From assembly GCA_021838785.1 (NCBI GenBank), contig JAKCCV010000007.1, positions 62,001-126,000 of the forward strand: a stretch of DNA of 64,000 nt. Direction: 5' to 3'. The stretch is from Acidobacteriota bacterium (lineage in GTDB: Bacteria > Acidobacteriota > Terriglobia > UBA7540). The notes under the pieces are model-generated. The model was not told where the DNA came from. It worked only from the letters and a program-made list of their open reading frames with translations, and searched no databases. Position 1 is the stretch's first letter; every line of letters starts with the position of its first letter. Made by a program: the position numbers and the translations under genes. Shown one piece after another: positions 37,341-44,896 of the stretch.

Positions 37341-37438
37341 ATTTGAGATTAGAGATTTGAGATGACGGATTTGAGATTAGAGATTTGAGATTAGAGATTT
37401 GAGATTACAGATTTGACATTACAGATTTGAGATTTCAA
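37341..37438 (+). repeat. 14-bp satellite, seven tandem units, before the four-helix-bundle gene
   Basis: Seven head-to-tail units of ATTTGAGATTAGAG or close variants (ATTTGAGATGACGG, ATTTGAGATTACAG, ATTTGACATTACAG, ATTTGAGATTTCAA), starting 6 bp after the cas9-remnant stop and ending 17 bp before the next start codon. Two more 14-mers of the same kind lie inside that gene at 37740-37767. Confidence 0.92.
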
Positions 37439-37455
37439 ATTAAGGAAGCGGCCCA

Positions 37456-37947
37456 ATGAAGTATGAGCGGTTTGAGCAACTGCCGGTGTGGCAGGCGGCG
37501 ATTGAACTGGCAAGGCGGGTTTACGCGCTGACGGGGCAACGCGAATTCCGCGGTCAGCGGAGCCTGCGCGACCAGATCGAGCGGGCCGCGGTCTCCGTCT
37601 CCAACAACATCGCGGAAGGCTTTGAGCGCGGGACCACGCAGGAGTTGCTCACCTTTCTCTATATCGCGCGCGGCTCGGCGGGCGAAGTCCGCTCCATGCT
37701 GTGCCTGCTGGAGGCGCTGCCGGGATTCGAGAGTCTCCAATCTGAGATTTCAGATTTGAAATTGAAAGCGGAAAGCGTTTCCAGGCAGTTGCGCGGCTGG
37801 GCCGACTCGCTCCAGAACTCCAAAATCACCGGCCAGCGCTATCTGAACGAGAAAAGCCGCCGCGCGGACGAGCAGCGGAAAGGTCGGGAGGAATTTCTGA
37901 AAACGCTCGAACGGATTCGGCAGGGCAGCGTGAAACCGACCGGCTGA
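37456..37947 (+). CDS. four-helix-bundle protein (23S rRNA intervening-sequence / S23 type)
   Basis: A 163-residue all-helical protein of the family called four helix bundle protein or 23S-IVP. The family hallmarks LPVWQAAIELARRVYALTG, SLRDQIERAAVSVSNNIAEGFERG and FLYIARGSAGEVRSML are present. An AAGGAAG site (37442-37448) precedes the ATG. Residues about 95-105 (SEISDLKLKAES) are encoded by two copies of the 14-bp satellite found upstream. It sits between the cas9 and cas1 remnants. The fold is shared with the Avd protein of diversity-generating retroelements, but no reverse transcriptase is present. Its function is not established; it may be a cargo of an inserted element. Confidence 0.82.
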   Translation: MKYERFEQLPVWQAAIELARRVYALTGQREFRGQRSLRDQIERAAVSVSNNIAEGFERGTTQELLTFLYIARGSAGEVRSMLCLLEALPGFESLQSEISDLKLKAESVSRQLRGWADSLQNSKITGQRYLNEKSRRADEQRKGREEFLKTLERIRQGSVKPTG

Positions 37948-37962
37948 TCCCTTGACGTTTGA

Positions 37963-38511
37963 GACCTCAAATGCGGCATCCCAAACGACGGCGGCCTGGA
38001 GAGGCTGGGGGCAACCATTCGCTCCGGCGACCCGCAGAACGTTGAGGCGCGCGCGGCGCGTGTCTGCTGGAAAAACCTTTTCGGCGACGAGGACTTCCGG
38101 CGCAACCCCGAAGGCGAGGGATTAAATCCGGCGCTCAATTACGGCTACGCGGTGCTGCGCGCCATCGTGGCGCGGGCGCTTTGTGCTTCGGGGCTGCACC
38201 CCTCGCTCGGCATCCATCATCACAACCGCTATGACGCGTTCTGTCTCGCCGACGACCTGATGGAACCGTTCCGGCCGGTGGTGGATCGCGCCGTGCTGGG
38301 GCTGAAAAAGGAGCGCGGCCCTGACCCGCCGCTCGACCGCGATGCCAAGCGCGTGCTGCTGGAAGCTTTGCTGGGACGCTTCGAGGCGGGCGGCGAATCG
38401 AGAACGCTTTTTGATTGGGCGAGCCGGGCGACGGCGTCGCTTGCCGCCGCCATCCAAGGCTCTGAAAAAAGGCTGGAGATTCCAGCCCTGGAGCCAACGC
38501 CCGACGCCTAA
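37963..38511 (+). pseudogene. cas1: cas1, 3' remnant (type II-C)
   Basis: An open frame after a TGA at 37960. From about 37990 it reads clearly as the C-terminal half of type II Cas1: GGLERLGATIRSGDPQNVEA, ARVCWKNLFGDEDFRRN, EGLNPALNYGYAVLRAIVAR and GLHPSLGIHHHNRYDAFCLADDLMEPFRP. It carries the late metal-binding histidine and acidic residues of the integrase site. The N-terminal half (roughly 130 residues, including the first catalytic glutamate) and any start codon are missing; the four-helix-bundle gene occupies that place. Integration activity is not expected. Confidence 0.85.
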
Positions 38512-38532
38512 TTCCTGGTCCCTGCTCTTAAC

Positions 38533-38766
38533 ATGCCACGCCATCAATTCGCATTGTCGGGGTACAAGGCCATGTGGCTGTTTGCCATGTTCGACCTGCC
38601 GGTGGATAAGCCGGAATTGCACCGCAAGGTCCACGCCCTGCTGCCCAGCCACGGCCAAGTGAGGCTGGTGTCCGTGACCGACCGCCAGTTTGAAAAAATG
38701 GAGACCTATGTCGGAAAAAAACGCAGGCCGGTCGAAGACCCACCGATGCAACTCATGCTTTTTTGA
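38533..38766 (+). pseudogene. cas2: cas2 with an internal in-frame deletion
   Basis: A 77-residue ORF. MWLFAMFDLPVDKPE is the normal start of a type II Cas2 (ferredoxin-fold strand 1 with the conserved aspartate), and LLPSHGQVRLVSVTDRQFEKM with GKKRRPVEDPPMQLMLF is the normal end. The 35-40 residues between them, which form helix 1 and strands 2-3 in intact Cas2 (normally 100-110 residues), are absent without loss of frame. A 13-residue extension precedes the usual start methionine. It begins 21 bp after the cas1 remnant. It probably cannot form the Cas2 dimer. Confidence 0.82.
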
Positions 38767-38784
38767 AAACGCGAGGAAGATTAT

Positions 38785-38813
38785 CCCCCCGGATTTGAGT
38801 CAATTCCGGGGGG
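38785..38813. terminator. 9-bp hairpin between cas2 and the CRISPR array
   Basis: CCCCCCGGA (38785-38793) and TCCGGGGGG (38805-38813) form a perfect stem with an 11-base loop, 18 bp after the cas2 stop and 4 bp before the first repeat. There is no T-run on either side, so it is at best a weak or Rho-assisted stop for the cas transcript or for a minus-strand pre-crRNA. Confidence 0.4.
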
Positions 38814-38817
38814 AGGT

Positions 38818-38962
38818 AGTGTATCTCAGCAGCGGTTCCCGGCAAACCATAGCGAAGCCAGCTCCTTGGCAACCTAAGCCTACAGTGTATCTCAGCAGCG
38901 GTTCCCGGCAAACCATAGCTATTACCATGCTTAGGGCCTAGTACGGGTCAGTGTATCTCAGC
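38818..38962 (-). CRISPR. short type II-C CRISPR array: two 36-bp repeats, two 30-bp spacers, one 13-bp partial repeat
   Basis: Repeats at 38818-38853 and 38884-38919 are identical (plus strand AGTGTATCTCAGCAG...GGCAAACCATAGC). Spacers are 38854-38883 and 38920-38949. A third repeat is cut to its first 13 bases (38950-38962) and the sequence then diverges. The 36/30 spacing is standard for type II-C. Pairing to the tracrRNA implies transcription on the minus strand, so that the repeat ends in GAGATACACT. In that sense the partial repeat is at the upstream end, which suggests the leader side was deleted. The direction is inferred from the anti-repeat only. Confidence 0.88.
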
Positions 38963-39051
38963 GTATCCGTCCGGCGGATCCAGGTGGGGATTGCTGCGAC
39001 ATGGATGAGGGATGTTGGTTGGTCGGCCGGCGCGAGCTGGCGGCTGAGATT

Positions 39052-39486
39052 TTAAGGCGTGAAGAGGCCGCGGGCTTCAATCTCCGCGAGGCATTCTTCC
39101 AATGAGAGGAGTTGTGCGATTCCCCACCACCGGCCGGTGTGACGGAAATAGGCCAGGTTGAACCACCCATCGCCGGCGTACTGAAGCCGGGCGAACCGGG
39201 ATTCGAAGAAGGGTGACAGGGCGCGCGGTCCCGGCGAACCGTATCTGGAACAGAAATAAAAGAAGGGGCCGCGCCACTGGGCGTAAAGATCCACCAGGGA
39301 GTTGAACTCGGCCTTCTTGTGAGGCGGCTGGAGATAGCGAGGCTTTAAAGTTAGATCGATCAGATCTTTGGCTCGGCGCTCGACCGCGCGTTGGATGTCC
39401 GGGGGCACGGGCTTTTTGGATCGCCGAAATGCCCCGGCCGGATCATAGACCCAAGTCCAGCCCCATGGTTGCCGGGAACGAGCCAT
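39052..39486 (-). CDS. protein of unknown function coupled to a sulfatase
   Basis: About 144 residues from the ATG at 39486, one base after the sulfatase stop (TGAGATGG), so it was probably translated by coupling. It is rich in aromatic residues (YAQWRGPFFYFCSRYGSPG, WFNLAYFRHTGRWWGIAQLLS) and basic near the N-terminus (ERRAKDLIDLTLKPRYLQPPHKKAEF). No family was recognised. The frame is intact, unlike its partner gene. Confidence 0.55.
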   Translation of the reverse strand: MARSRQPWGWTWVYDPAGAFRRSKKPVPPDIQRAVERRAKDLIDLTLKPRYLQPPHKKAEFNSLVDLYAQWRGPFFYFCSRYGSPGPRALSPFFESRFARLQYAGDGWFNLAYFRHTGRWWGIAQLLSLEECLAEIEARGLFTP

Positions 39487-39487
39487 C

Positions 39488-40585
39488 TCAGCCCTCCACC
39501 TTGTTGCCAGCCCCGTCCTGCTCGACCAGTTTCCATTGGTCGGGCAGCAGTTCGGCGAGTCGGCTTTGGGGATGTGAACTGATGCGCGCGAAGAGGTCGC
39601 GCAGGTAAGCCGCCACTTCGGGCAGCTGGCGATCTCCAATGTAATGAACAAAGTTAATTGGGTCGTCGCGCCCCGCCAGGTTCAGCAACTGGTGCGGGTC
39701 GGCGGCAAAACTGTACATCTGATATTCCCGGTAGCGAGTACTGCCAGGATCACTCCTTCCGTTGCCGTTGGGAGCTACGACGCAATAGGTCCACTCGTCG
39801 GTTCGCAGCGCCCGTGCCACCATCGTTTCGCTGATCTGAATAAAAATGTCATCTCGCCATTTCTCTCGCGCATCTGAATGATTATTGATAAGAGCTAGAA
39901 AACTTTGGCCGCGTACGGAGTGCGGCTTATCAATACGCAATATATCCAGCAAAGTAGGCATGACATCAACCATGCTGACCAAATCACGAACCATCCGTGA
40001 CTGATTCAACCCAGGGCCTTGCAACACCAACGGAATGTGAATCGAACTTCCGTGTGGACTGAGCTTATGCCTCCGGTTCCGTGTCCGGAAATGGCAGCCG
40101 TGATCACTGATGAACATCACAATCGTTTCATCCTCCAGGTTCTCTTCGGCAAGCGTTTTCAGAAGTGTTCCTACCGATTCGTCAATGCTCTTGATGTTGC
40201 CGTAGTAGCCGGGAAGCTGTGCCTGCCAGTCTCCTGGAAAGAAACGCAAGTCTTCCGGGGCAATAGGGTTTTGATAGTGTTCCCGATAGCCTTTGGGCGG
40301 CAAAAATGCTTGAACGTCATTCTGCTCATGTGGCTCCAGTTGAGAGACTACTAATAGAAACGGCTTCCGATGCTTTTGCCTCAGGAAGCGCACGGCGAGG
40401 CTCGTTATATACTCTGCCCTGAAGACGCCTTCGAAATGCATGGGCTTCCCATCGCCGTCCCACAAGGTCCCTTCATAAGGATGCGAGGTCAACTCTAGCG
40501 CATTTGAAGCCTGCCACAAGTCTTTGAATCCGCCCCGGAATTCGGGTGGCACAAAGCCGTAGCCTTTCGGATTGGAATAGGGCAT
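39488..40585 (-). pseudogene. sulfatase, 5'-truncated by an IS701-like element
   Basis: About 365 residues of the C-terminal part of an arylsulfatase-type enzyme: NPKGYGFVPPEFRGGF, KPFLLVVSQLEPHEQND, IVMFISDHGCHFRTRNRRHKLSPHGSSIHIPLVLQGPG, and LVSMVDVMPTLLDI. The N-terminal region with the Cys/Ser-x-Pro-x-Arg site that is converted to formylglycine is absent. The reading frame meets the left end of the IS remnant at 40586. An ATG at 40585 lies at the junction, but a product would lack the active-site residue. Confidence 0.8.
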
Positions 40586-41146
40586 TAGTAATACTAGGTT
40601 AAGTATGTGTTGATCTCCCGACCGGTGGCTGCTACGCTGGCGGCATGACACCGCGAAGCTTGAAAGAACTCGAGGCCCGGTTGACCCATTTTCTCGAAGA
40701 ACTGCTGGAACCGACGGGGCGCAGCGAGCGGCGCCACTGAGCACGCCTTTATGTCGAAGGGTTGCTGCTGGACGGCGAGCGTAAGTCGATTGAGCCGATG
40801 GCCAGCCGCCTCAAAGGCGCCGATGTGCAGGCCTTGCGCCAGTTCGTGGGCCAACGCCCGCTGGCGGATCGAACAGGACTATCGCGAATTGAAAGGAGAA
40901 CTGGGGCTGGACCATTACGAAGGCCGCCAGTGGCTTGGCTGGCATCATCACGTCTGCTTGGTGACGATGGCCTACGCCTTTCTCCGCTTCGAGCAGGCAC
41001 GCCTTAAAAAAAACTTCTGGTGCGACCTGGAGCCTGCCCCGCGCCCGTCGGCAGCTCCTTGCCCTGCTGATTAGACTCAGTGGACGTTGCGCGTGGTGCC
41101 TTACAGAGTTCACGGACACCTCGTAGAACTTAACCGAGTATTACTA
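40586..41146 (+). mobile_element. internally deleted IS701-like element with both terminal inverted repeats
   Basis: Left end TAGTAATACTAGGTTAAGT (40586-40604) and the reverse complement of the right end, TAGTAATACTCGGTTAAGT (41128-41146), match at 18 of 19 positions. Inside, a transposase N-terminus starts at the ATG at 40645 (MTPRSLKELEARLTHFLEEL); codon 32, a tryptophan in relatives by my recollection, is TGA at 40738. It continues as LYVEGLLLDGERKSIEPMA. Near 40856 it joins the C-terminal piece RWRIEQDYRELKGELGLDHY, then GWHHHVCLVTMAYAFLRFEQ. The central DDE core of about 250 residues is missing. At about 561 bp it resembles a non-autonomous deletion derivative. No clear target duplication was seen. 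Confidence 0.8.
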
Positions 41147-41700
41147 CCAGGGGACGGGGTGCGTGCGCCAGGGAGACAGTGTGGTCTGTCCGCCGTTCGA
41201 TGTCCAGTTGGCGGTGGACGCCGCCGGTAGCGCCGGGCCGCCGCAAAAGCAGTCCTACGCCGATTGCGTCAAAAATCTGGCGAATGTTGACAGCATTCAA
41301 AACTTGACACATGCAGGAAATGGTTTCCTAGCAAGCGCTTTTCTTTCAAACACCTTCTCTTCGTTCATCCAACTGGGGTAGGACATCTCTGCGTTCCGTT
41401 TCGGCGCAAGCGGGAACGATATTGCCCAGGCAGCGTTGAGCAACGGGTTAGAGCCACTTGCGCAGAACGCGGCCCAGAACATACCCAACGTAGCGGTTTC
41501 GGCCACGGCTGTCGGCATCACAGCCTCCGAAAATGGAATCCAGGCAACCGCAACAAGTGTCTCAGCCACGCTCCCCTTTTGGAACAGTGGCTCAGGCCGG
41601 TGCCAGAGTGTTGGCCGACGTGTTCACTAGGGAGACCATTTTCGACGCTGGCATCGCGCTTGGAGCATCAGCCGTATGTGCAATTCCGGAAATTCGCTAA
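41147..41700 (+). pseudogene. truncated, frame-broken ORF of unknown family
   Basis: Directly right of the IS element an open frame continues on the plus strand (VRQGDSVVCPPFDVQLAVDA, SYADCVKNLANVDSIQNLTH, LASAFLSNTFSSFIQLG). An in-frame TAG stops it at 41379-41381, after which the same frame resumes (DISAFRFGASGNDIAQAALS, LAQNAAQNIPNVAVSATAVG). A shift near the C4T4 run at 41573-41580 leads to FGTVAQAGARVLADVFTRET and ends at the TAA at 41700. The Ala/Ser/Asn-rich helical tail suggests the C-terminal end of a large exported or RHS-like protein; this is a guess. Confidence 0.5.
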
Positions 41701-41715
41701 TTCAAAGGACGAGCG

Positions 41716-42051
41716 ATGGGTGTGCCACCGTCTCGATTAATAGCTGACCTGCTCGGCGCGAGCGTCGGCGTCTGGGGTATTTGGAACCTCTTGCGAAAAC
41801 AGCACAAGCTGCGAGGAGCTGCTCGCACTTTGAGATGGGCAGTCGTTGTGTTGGGAGCAGCGGTGTTTGGGGCCTATCAGAGCGGAATGCTTGGCGCACA
41901 TTGGGTCATAGGAGTACTTGGGCTTTGGGCAGCATGCTTTTTCTTTGCATTTCCGGATATTTCGTTCTATCTCGTGACGGGGTGTCAGAAGCCAACCGGA
42001 TGGCCGCGCGGGCCCCAGTCCGCCGATAGGCATCGCTTCAGGGTTGTGTGA
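41716..42051 (+). CDS. small membrane protein behind the broken ORF
   Basis: A 111-residue protein starting 15 bp after the preceding pseudogene, with an AGGACGAG site before the ATG. There are three hydrophobic segments (about 7-25, 40-58 and 62-85: LLGASVGVWGIWNLL, WAVVVLGAAVFGAYQSGML, WVIGVLGLWAACFFFAFP). The position, tight behind a large exported-type ORF, resembles that of immunity or accessory proteins, but nothing in the sequence proves this. Confidence 0.5.
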   Translation: MGVPPSRLIADLLGASVGVWGIWNLLRKQHKLRGAARTLRWAVVVLGAAVFGAYQSGMLGAHWVIGVLGLWAACFFFAFPDISFYLVTGCQKPTGWPRGPQSADRHRFRVV

Positions 42052-42372
42052 ACCGAACCGGCTTGCCGAGCGACAGTCCGGGGCCTTTATCTGTTGGCCG
42101 CCTCTCTCTTCCTCTTTACGCACTTTATGCCACACTACCGTTCCACGCCGGTTGGGTCGGTAAGCTCGTGCGTATCGGGGTGCTGCAGCTCGACCTTCGT
42201 CTATGGCACCGACCTGCAAGCGGTCACCCTTTTCGGAGGCACACTTTCTGCGGCCGCTCCCCCGCGCCCCGTGTCGGGAATCGGCGCTATGGTGTATAGT
42301 GCAGGGGATGAGAGGTTGCGGAAGAACTCACGAACATTCCGACGATCCAAGGAATGACGGCGTTCGGAGCAG
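42052..42372. other. intergenic stretch upstream of the Crp/Fnr gene
   Basis: 321 bp with no protein-like ORF. A TATAGT (42293-42298) about 75 bp before the regulator gene could be a -10 element, but no matching -35 is evident. Confidence 0.4.
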
Positions 42373-43074
42373 GTGGAGGATGACTTGAAGCCACAGTGCA
42401 GCGGTTGTCCAGTTCTCTCCAATGCGCTATTTCGTAGCCTTTCAAGCAAGGAGACCGAGCGCTTTGCATGTGTTTTTCTCCCCACGCACTACAGGCGAAA
42501 CCAGATCTTGTTTTTTGAGGAGGGAGCGGCTCAGCATCTCTTCGCGCTGCGTTCGGGGATGGCAAAGATGGTGAAGCCCCTTGAGAACGGCAAAGAGCGC
42601 ATCGTGCGAGTACTGCTTCCGGGAGACATTTTCGGGCTTGAAGCACTCTGCCATAGCACTTATCCGCTGACCTGTGTCGTACTTCAGGAGTCCGAAATTT
42701 GCTCCGTCTCTCGCGACCAGTTTCTTGCTTTCTTGCGCGCCAACCCCGATATCGCGCTGAAGATGATTCAGTTCCTCGTCGAAGAGGCCACCCAAGTTCG
42801 CCGACAGATTACAAGCATGAGCTTTAAAGATGCGCAAAGGAGGCTGGCGACGTTCTTACTCTCCTTAATATCGGCGGACCGGCCATCCGGTTCCGGCCCA
42901 TGTCGGCTGACGTTGCCTCTCTCGGGCCAGGAAATCGGGGAACTCTTGGAACTTTCCTCAGAAACGGTCAGCCGCGCGTGGGCCGGGCTTCGGCGGGCAG
43001 GGCTGGTAGATAAGCGGGGTCGAATGGTAGCGATTCAAGACCTGGCCGGTCTCGAGAACCTCGCGCAGAGGTGA
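42373..43074 (+). CDS. Crp/Fnr-family transcription regulator
   Basis: A 233-residue regulator. The cyclic-nucleotide-binding-type beta barrel (about 25-140) has FFEEGAAQHLFALRSGMAKM and RVLLPGDIFGLEALC, a dimerisation helix follows (DIALKMIQFLVEEATQVRRQI), and the HTH has LPLSGQEIGELLELSSETVSRAWAGLRRAGLV. The recognition helix ELSSETVSR fits Crp/Fnr DNA binding (E..S..R). N-terminal CSGC and two further cysteines could bind an iron-sulfur cluster as in FNR, but the spacing is not the classical one. The start could be the GTG at 42373 or the TTG at 42385, which has GGAGG five bases upstream. Confidence 0.85.
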   Translation: MEDDLKPQCSGCPVLSNALFRSLSSKETERFACVFLPTHYRRNQILFFEEGAAQHLFALRSGMAKMVKPLENGKERIVRVLLPGDIFGLEALCHSTYPLTCVVLQESEICSVSRDQFLAFLRANPDIALKMIQFLVEEATQVRRQITSMSFKDAQRRLATFLLSLISADRPSGSGPCRLTLPLSGQEIGELLELSSETVSRAWAGLRRAGLVDKRGRMVAIQDLAGLENLAQR

Positions 43075-43232
43075 GTTCCACGAGAAGCCAGGCTGCGCAG
43101 TCCAACGCCCCGACCAACCCCACATTTTGCCGCCGACATTTCAGCCAGGAAATGACAAGGCATCCCCATAGGTCATTATAGCCCCGCCCCCAAAAAGGTT
43201 ATCATGTTGCCTTAAAAAGGCTAGTTCAGCCA

Positions 43233-43250
43233 GATTGACCACCGTCATCT
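43233..43250. promoter_or_regulatory. candidate Crp/Fnr operator
   Basis: TTGAC-CACC-GTCAT (43235-43248) is a near-perfect inverted repeat with the 5-4-5 geometry of FNR/DNR sites (TTGAT-N4-ATCAA). The symmetry extends outward as AGA...TCT. It lies between the Crp/Fnr gene and the start of the exported redox cluster, about 90 bp before the first possible start codon. A CATAGA at 43268-43273 would suit a -10 for a promoter activated from about -41. Confidence 0.5.
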
Positions 43251-43332
43251 GGTTTCTTGCAGTGTGTCATAGACGCCTCGCTGTCACTTTGGGGAGTATC
43301 GCAGGCGCACGAACTGCGTTTGCGTCGGGAGA

Positions 43333-44889
43333 TTGCGAGGTTCATTGCCAGGTTCGAATCGCGCCGCTAGGGAAGCATCATGCATCGGCAGGCGGCTGAA
43401 CAAACCCACACGCTATGAAGGTGGGAGAAAAGGCACGGCCAGCCATGAACGGAGGACGACGGTCCTAGTAATTATTCTTGCGCTTGCATGTGGAGGGCAA
43501 CGGGCGTCGTCTCAAGTGTTTCCCGCCAGCAAGAGGAAAACCCTCCCCGACCTCATCTTTGTCCAAGCATCTGTTGTTCACCCTGGAGGGTTAGACCTGG
43601 GGTTTCCGGACGGAAGCCGTCTGGTGCGCCTCGAGCGGGGAACCGGGACTGTCAAGCTCAAGAACTTGATTCCCAAGTTCTTTGCCGCGGCCGATCCGAT
43701 CATCTCGTTCGATGGCGCGAAAATCTTCTTTTCCGGCCGGAAGTCATCCCACGCCCGCTGGCAGGTCTGGACCATGAATGCCGACGGTTCCAATCTTCGC
43801 CAGCTCACGCATTGTCCGGGCGGCTGTTTCAGTCCGGTATGTCTTCCTCGGGGTCGAATTGCATTCACTGAGATTGCAGGAAAAGGTTCAGGCCGGTGGT
43901 CAGCCGTCTATGTCTCCAAAGAGGATGGCACAAACGCCCATCCCATTACGTTTGGTCCGGGCAACTTTCGGACTGAGACGGTGCTCCTCAACGGGCGGCT
44001 CGTAGTTTCAGCAGATGAGCCTCTCGTTCCTCATGGACCGGCGGGAGTCGGGCGCGCTCTTTATTGGATGAACCCGGACGGATCCGAACTCACGCTACTG
44101 CGGCAGTTCCGGCAGGGAGACGTTGTCCGGACTGAAGCTGACGAGTTGGACAATGGTGTGCTCTTGTTTGTGGAGAGGGGAGGCGCTGGAGGGAGAGAGA
44201 GCGGCGGACGGCTGGCCTGGATTCGTCGTGGGCGACTGCATAGTGCTCTACTTACAGATCCTCAGACCGTCTATTGGTCGGCGAACGAGCTTGGCGGCGA
44301 CTCGCTCGTGGTGTCGAAAGAGGACGAGAAGGCAGGGTCTGTTAGCGGCAGATTCGATCTTTATGCTTTCAACCTCAAGCGCAAGGCGCTCGGCGACCTC
44401 ATCTATGGAGACCCGACATTTTCCAGCGTTCAACCGGTTGCGCTCAAAGCACGCCCGGCGCCGCGATATTACTGGAGCATTCTCCACCCCGGCATGAGTA
44501 CGGGACGGATTCTTTGTTTGGACGCTTATCTCTCGTCGGAGGCGCCAGCAGGCCGATTAGGCGGGCGCATCTCAAAAGTCCGCGTTATTGAGCTTCAATC
44601 TTCGGGCCACGAAAAGCGTCTGGGCGACGCGCCGGTGCAGGAGGACGGGTCGTTCTATATTCGCGTTCCCGCTGACCGGCCTATCCGTTTTGCGCTCTTA
44701 AGCGCCCAAGACCACCTAATCCAAGCCCAGCAAAGCTGGATTTGGGTGCGGCCGGGCGAGGATCGGGGATGCCTGGGTTGCCATGAGAGTCCCGCTCTCA
44801 CGCCACGGGACCACTGGCCACTGGCGCTCCGACGATTCAACGGACCGACACCCGTAGGGTTACCCATTCGACCGAAACCGGCACACTGA
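43333..44889 (+). CDS. exported TolB-like propeller protein with one C-terminal heme c motif
   Basis: A 518-residue frame. The real start is unclear: the first in-frame start is the TTG at 43333, and a hydrophobic signal (TVLVIILALACGG) begins only around residue 42. WD40-like/PD40 beta-propeller repeats follow (IISFDGAKIFFSGRK, VWTMNADGSNLRQLTHCPGG, YWMNPDGSELTLLRQF). A beta domain comes next, then a single CXXCH heme site at C480-C483-H484 (RGCLGCHES). The order propeller, beta domain, CXXCH recalls the hydrazine-synthase-alpha-like family common in Planctomycetota and Acidobacteriota; that name implies no hydrazine chemistry here. It is the first gene of the cluster. Confidence 0.68.
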   Translation: MRGSLPGSNRAAREASCIGRRLNKPTRYEGGRKGTASHERRTTVLVIILALACGGQRASSQVFPASKRKTLPDLIFVQASVVHPGGLDLGFPDGSRLVRLERGTGTVKLKNLIPKFFAAADPIISFDGAKIFFSGRKSSHARWQVWTMNADGSNLRQLTHCPGGCFSPVCLPRGRIAFTEIAGKGSGRWSAVYVSKEDGTNAHPITFGPGNFRTETVLLNGRLVVSADEPLVPHGPAGVGRALYWMNPDGSELTLLRQFRQGDVVRTEADELDNGVLLFVERGGAGGRESGGRLAWIRRGRLHSALLTDPQTVYWSANELGGDSLVVSKEDEKAGSVSGRFDLYAFNLKRKALGDLIYGDPTFSSVQPVALKARPAPRYYWSILHPGMSTGRILCLDAYLSSEAPAGRLGGRISKVRVIELQSSGHEKRLGDAPVQEDGSFYIRVPADRPIRFALLSAQDHLIQAQQSWIWVRPGEDRGCLGCHESPALTPRDHWPLALRRFNGPTPVGLPIRPKPAH

Positions 44890-44896
44890 GGAGGCG

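Noticed and set aside
37456-37947. Avd protein of a diversity-generating retroelement
   Set aside because: No reverse transcriptase, template repeat or variable-repeat pair could be found nearby; the S23/IVP-type reading is sufficient.
43340-43370. tRNA T-arm-like GGTTCGAATC
   Set aside because: No acceptor, D or anticodon stems can be folded around it.
43333-44889. Anammox hydrazine synthase alpha subunit
   Set aside because: Only a single heme motif is present and the beta/gamma subunits and hydrazine dehydrogenase are absent; the similarity is architectural at best.
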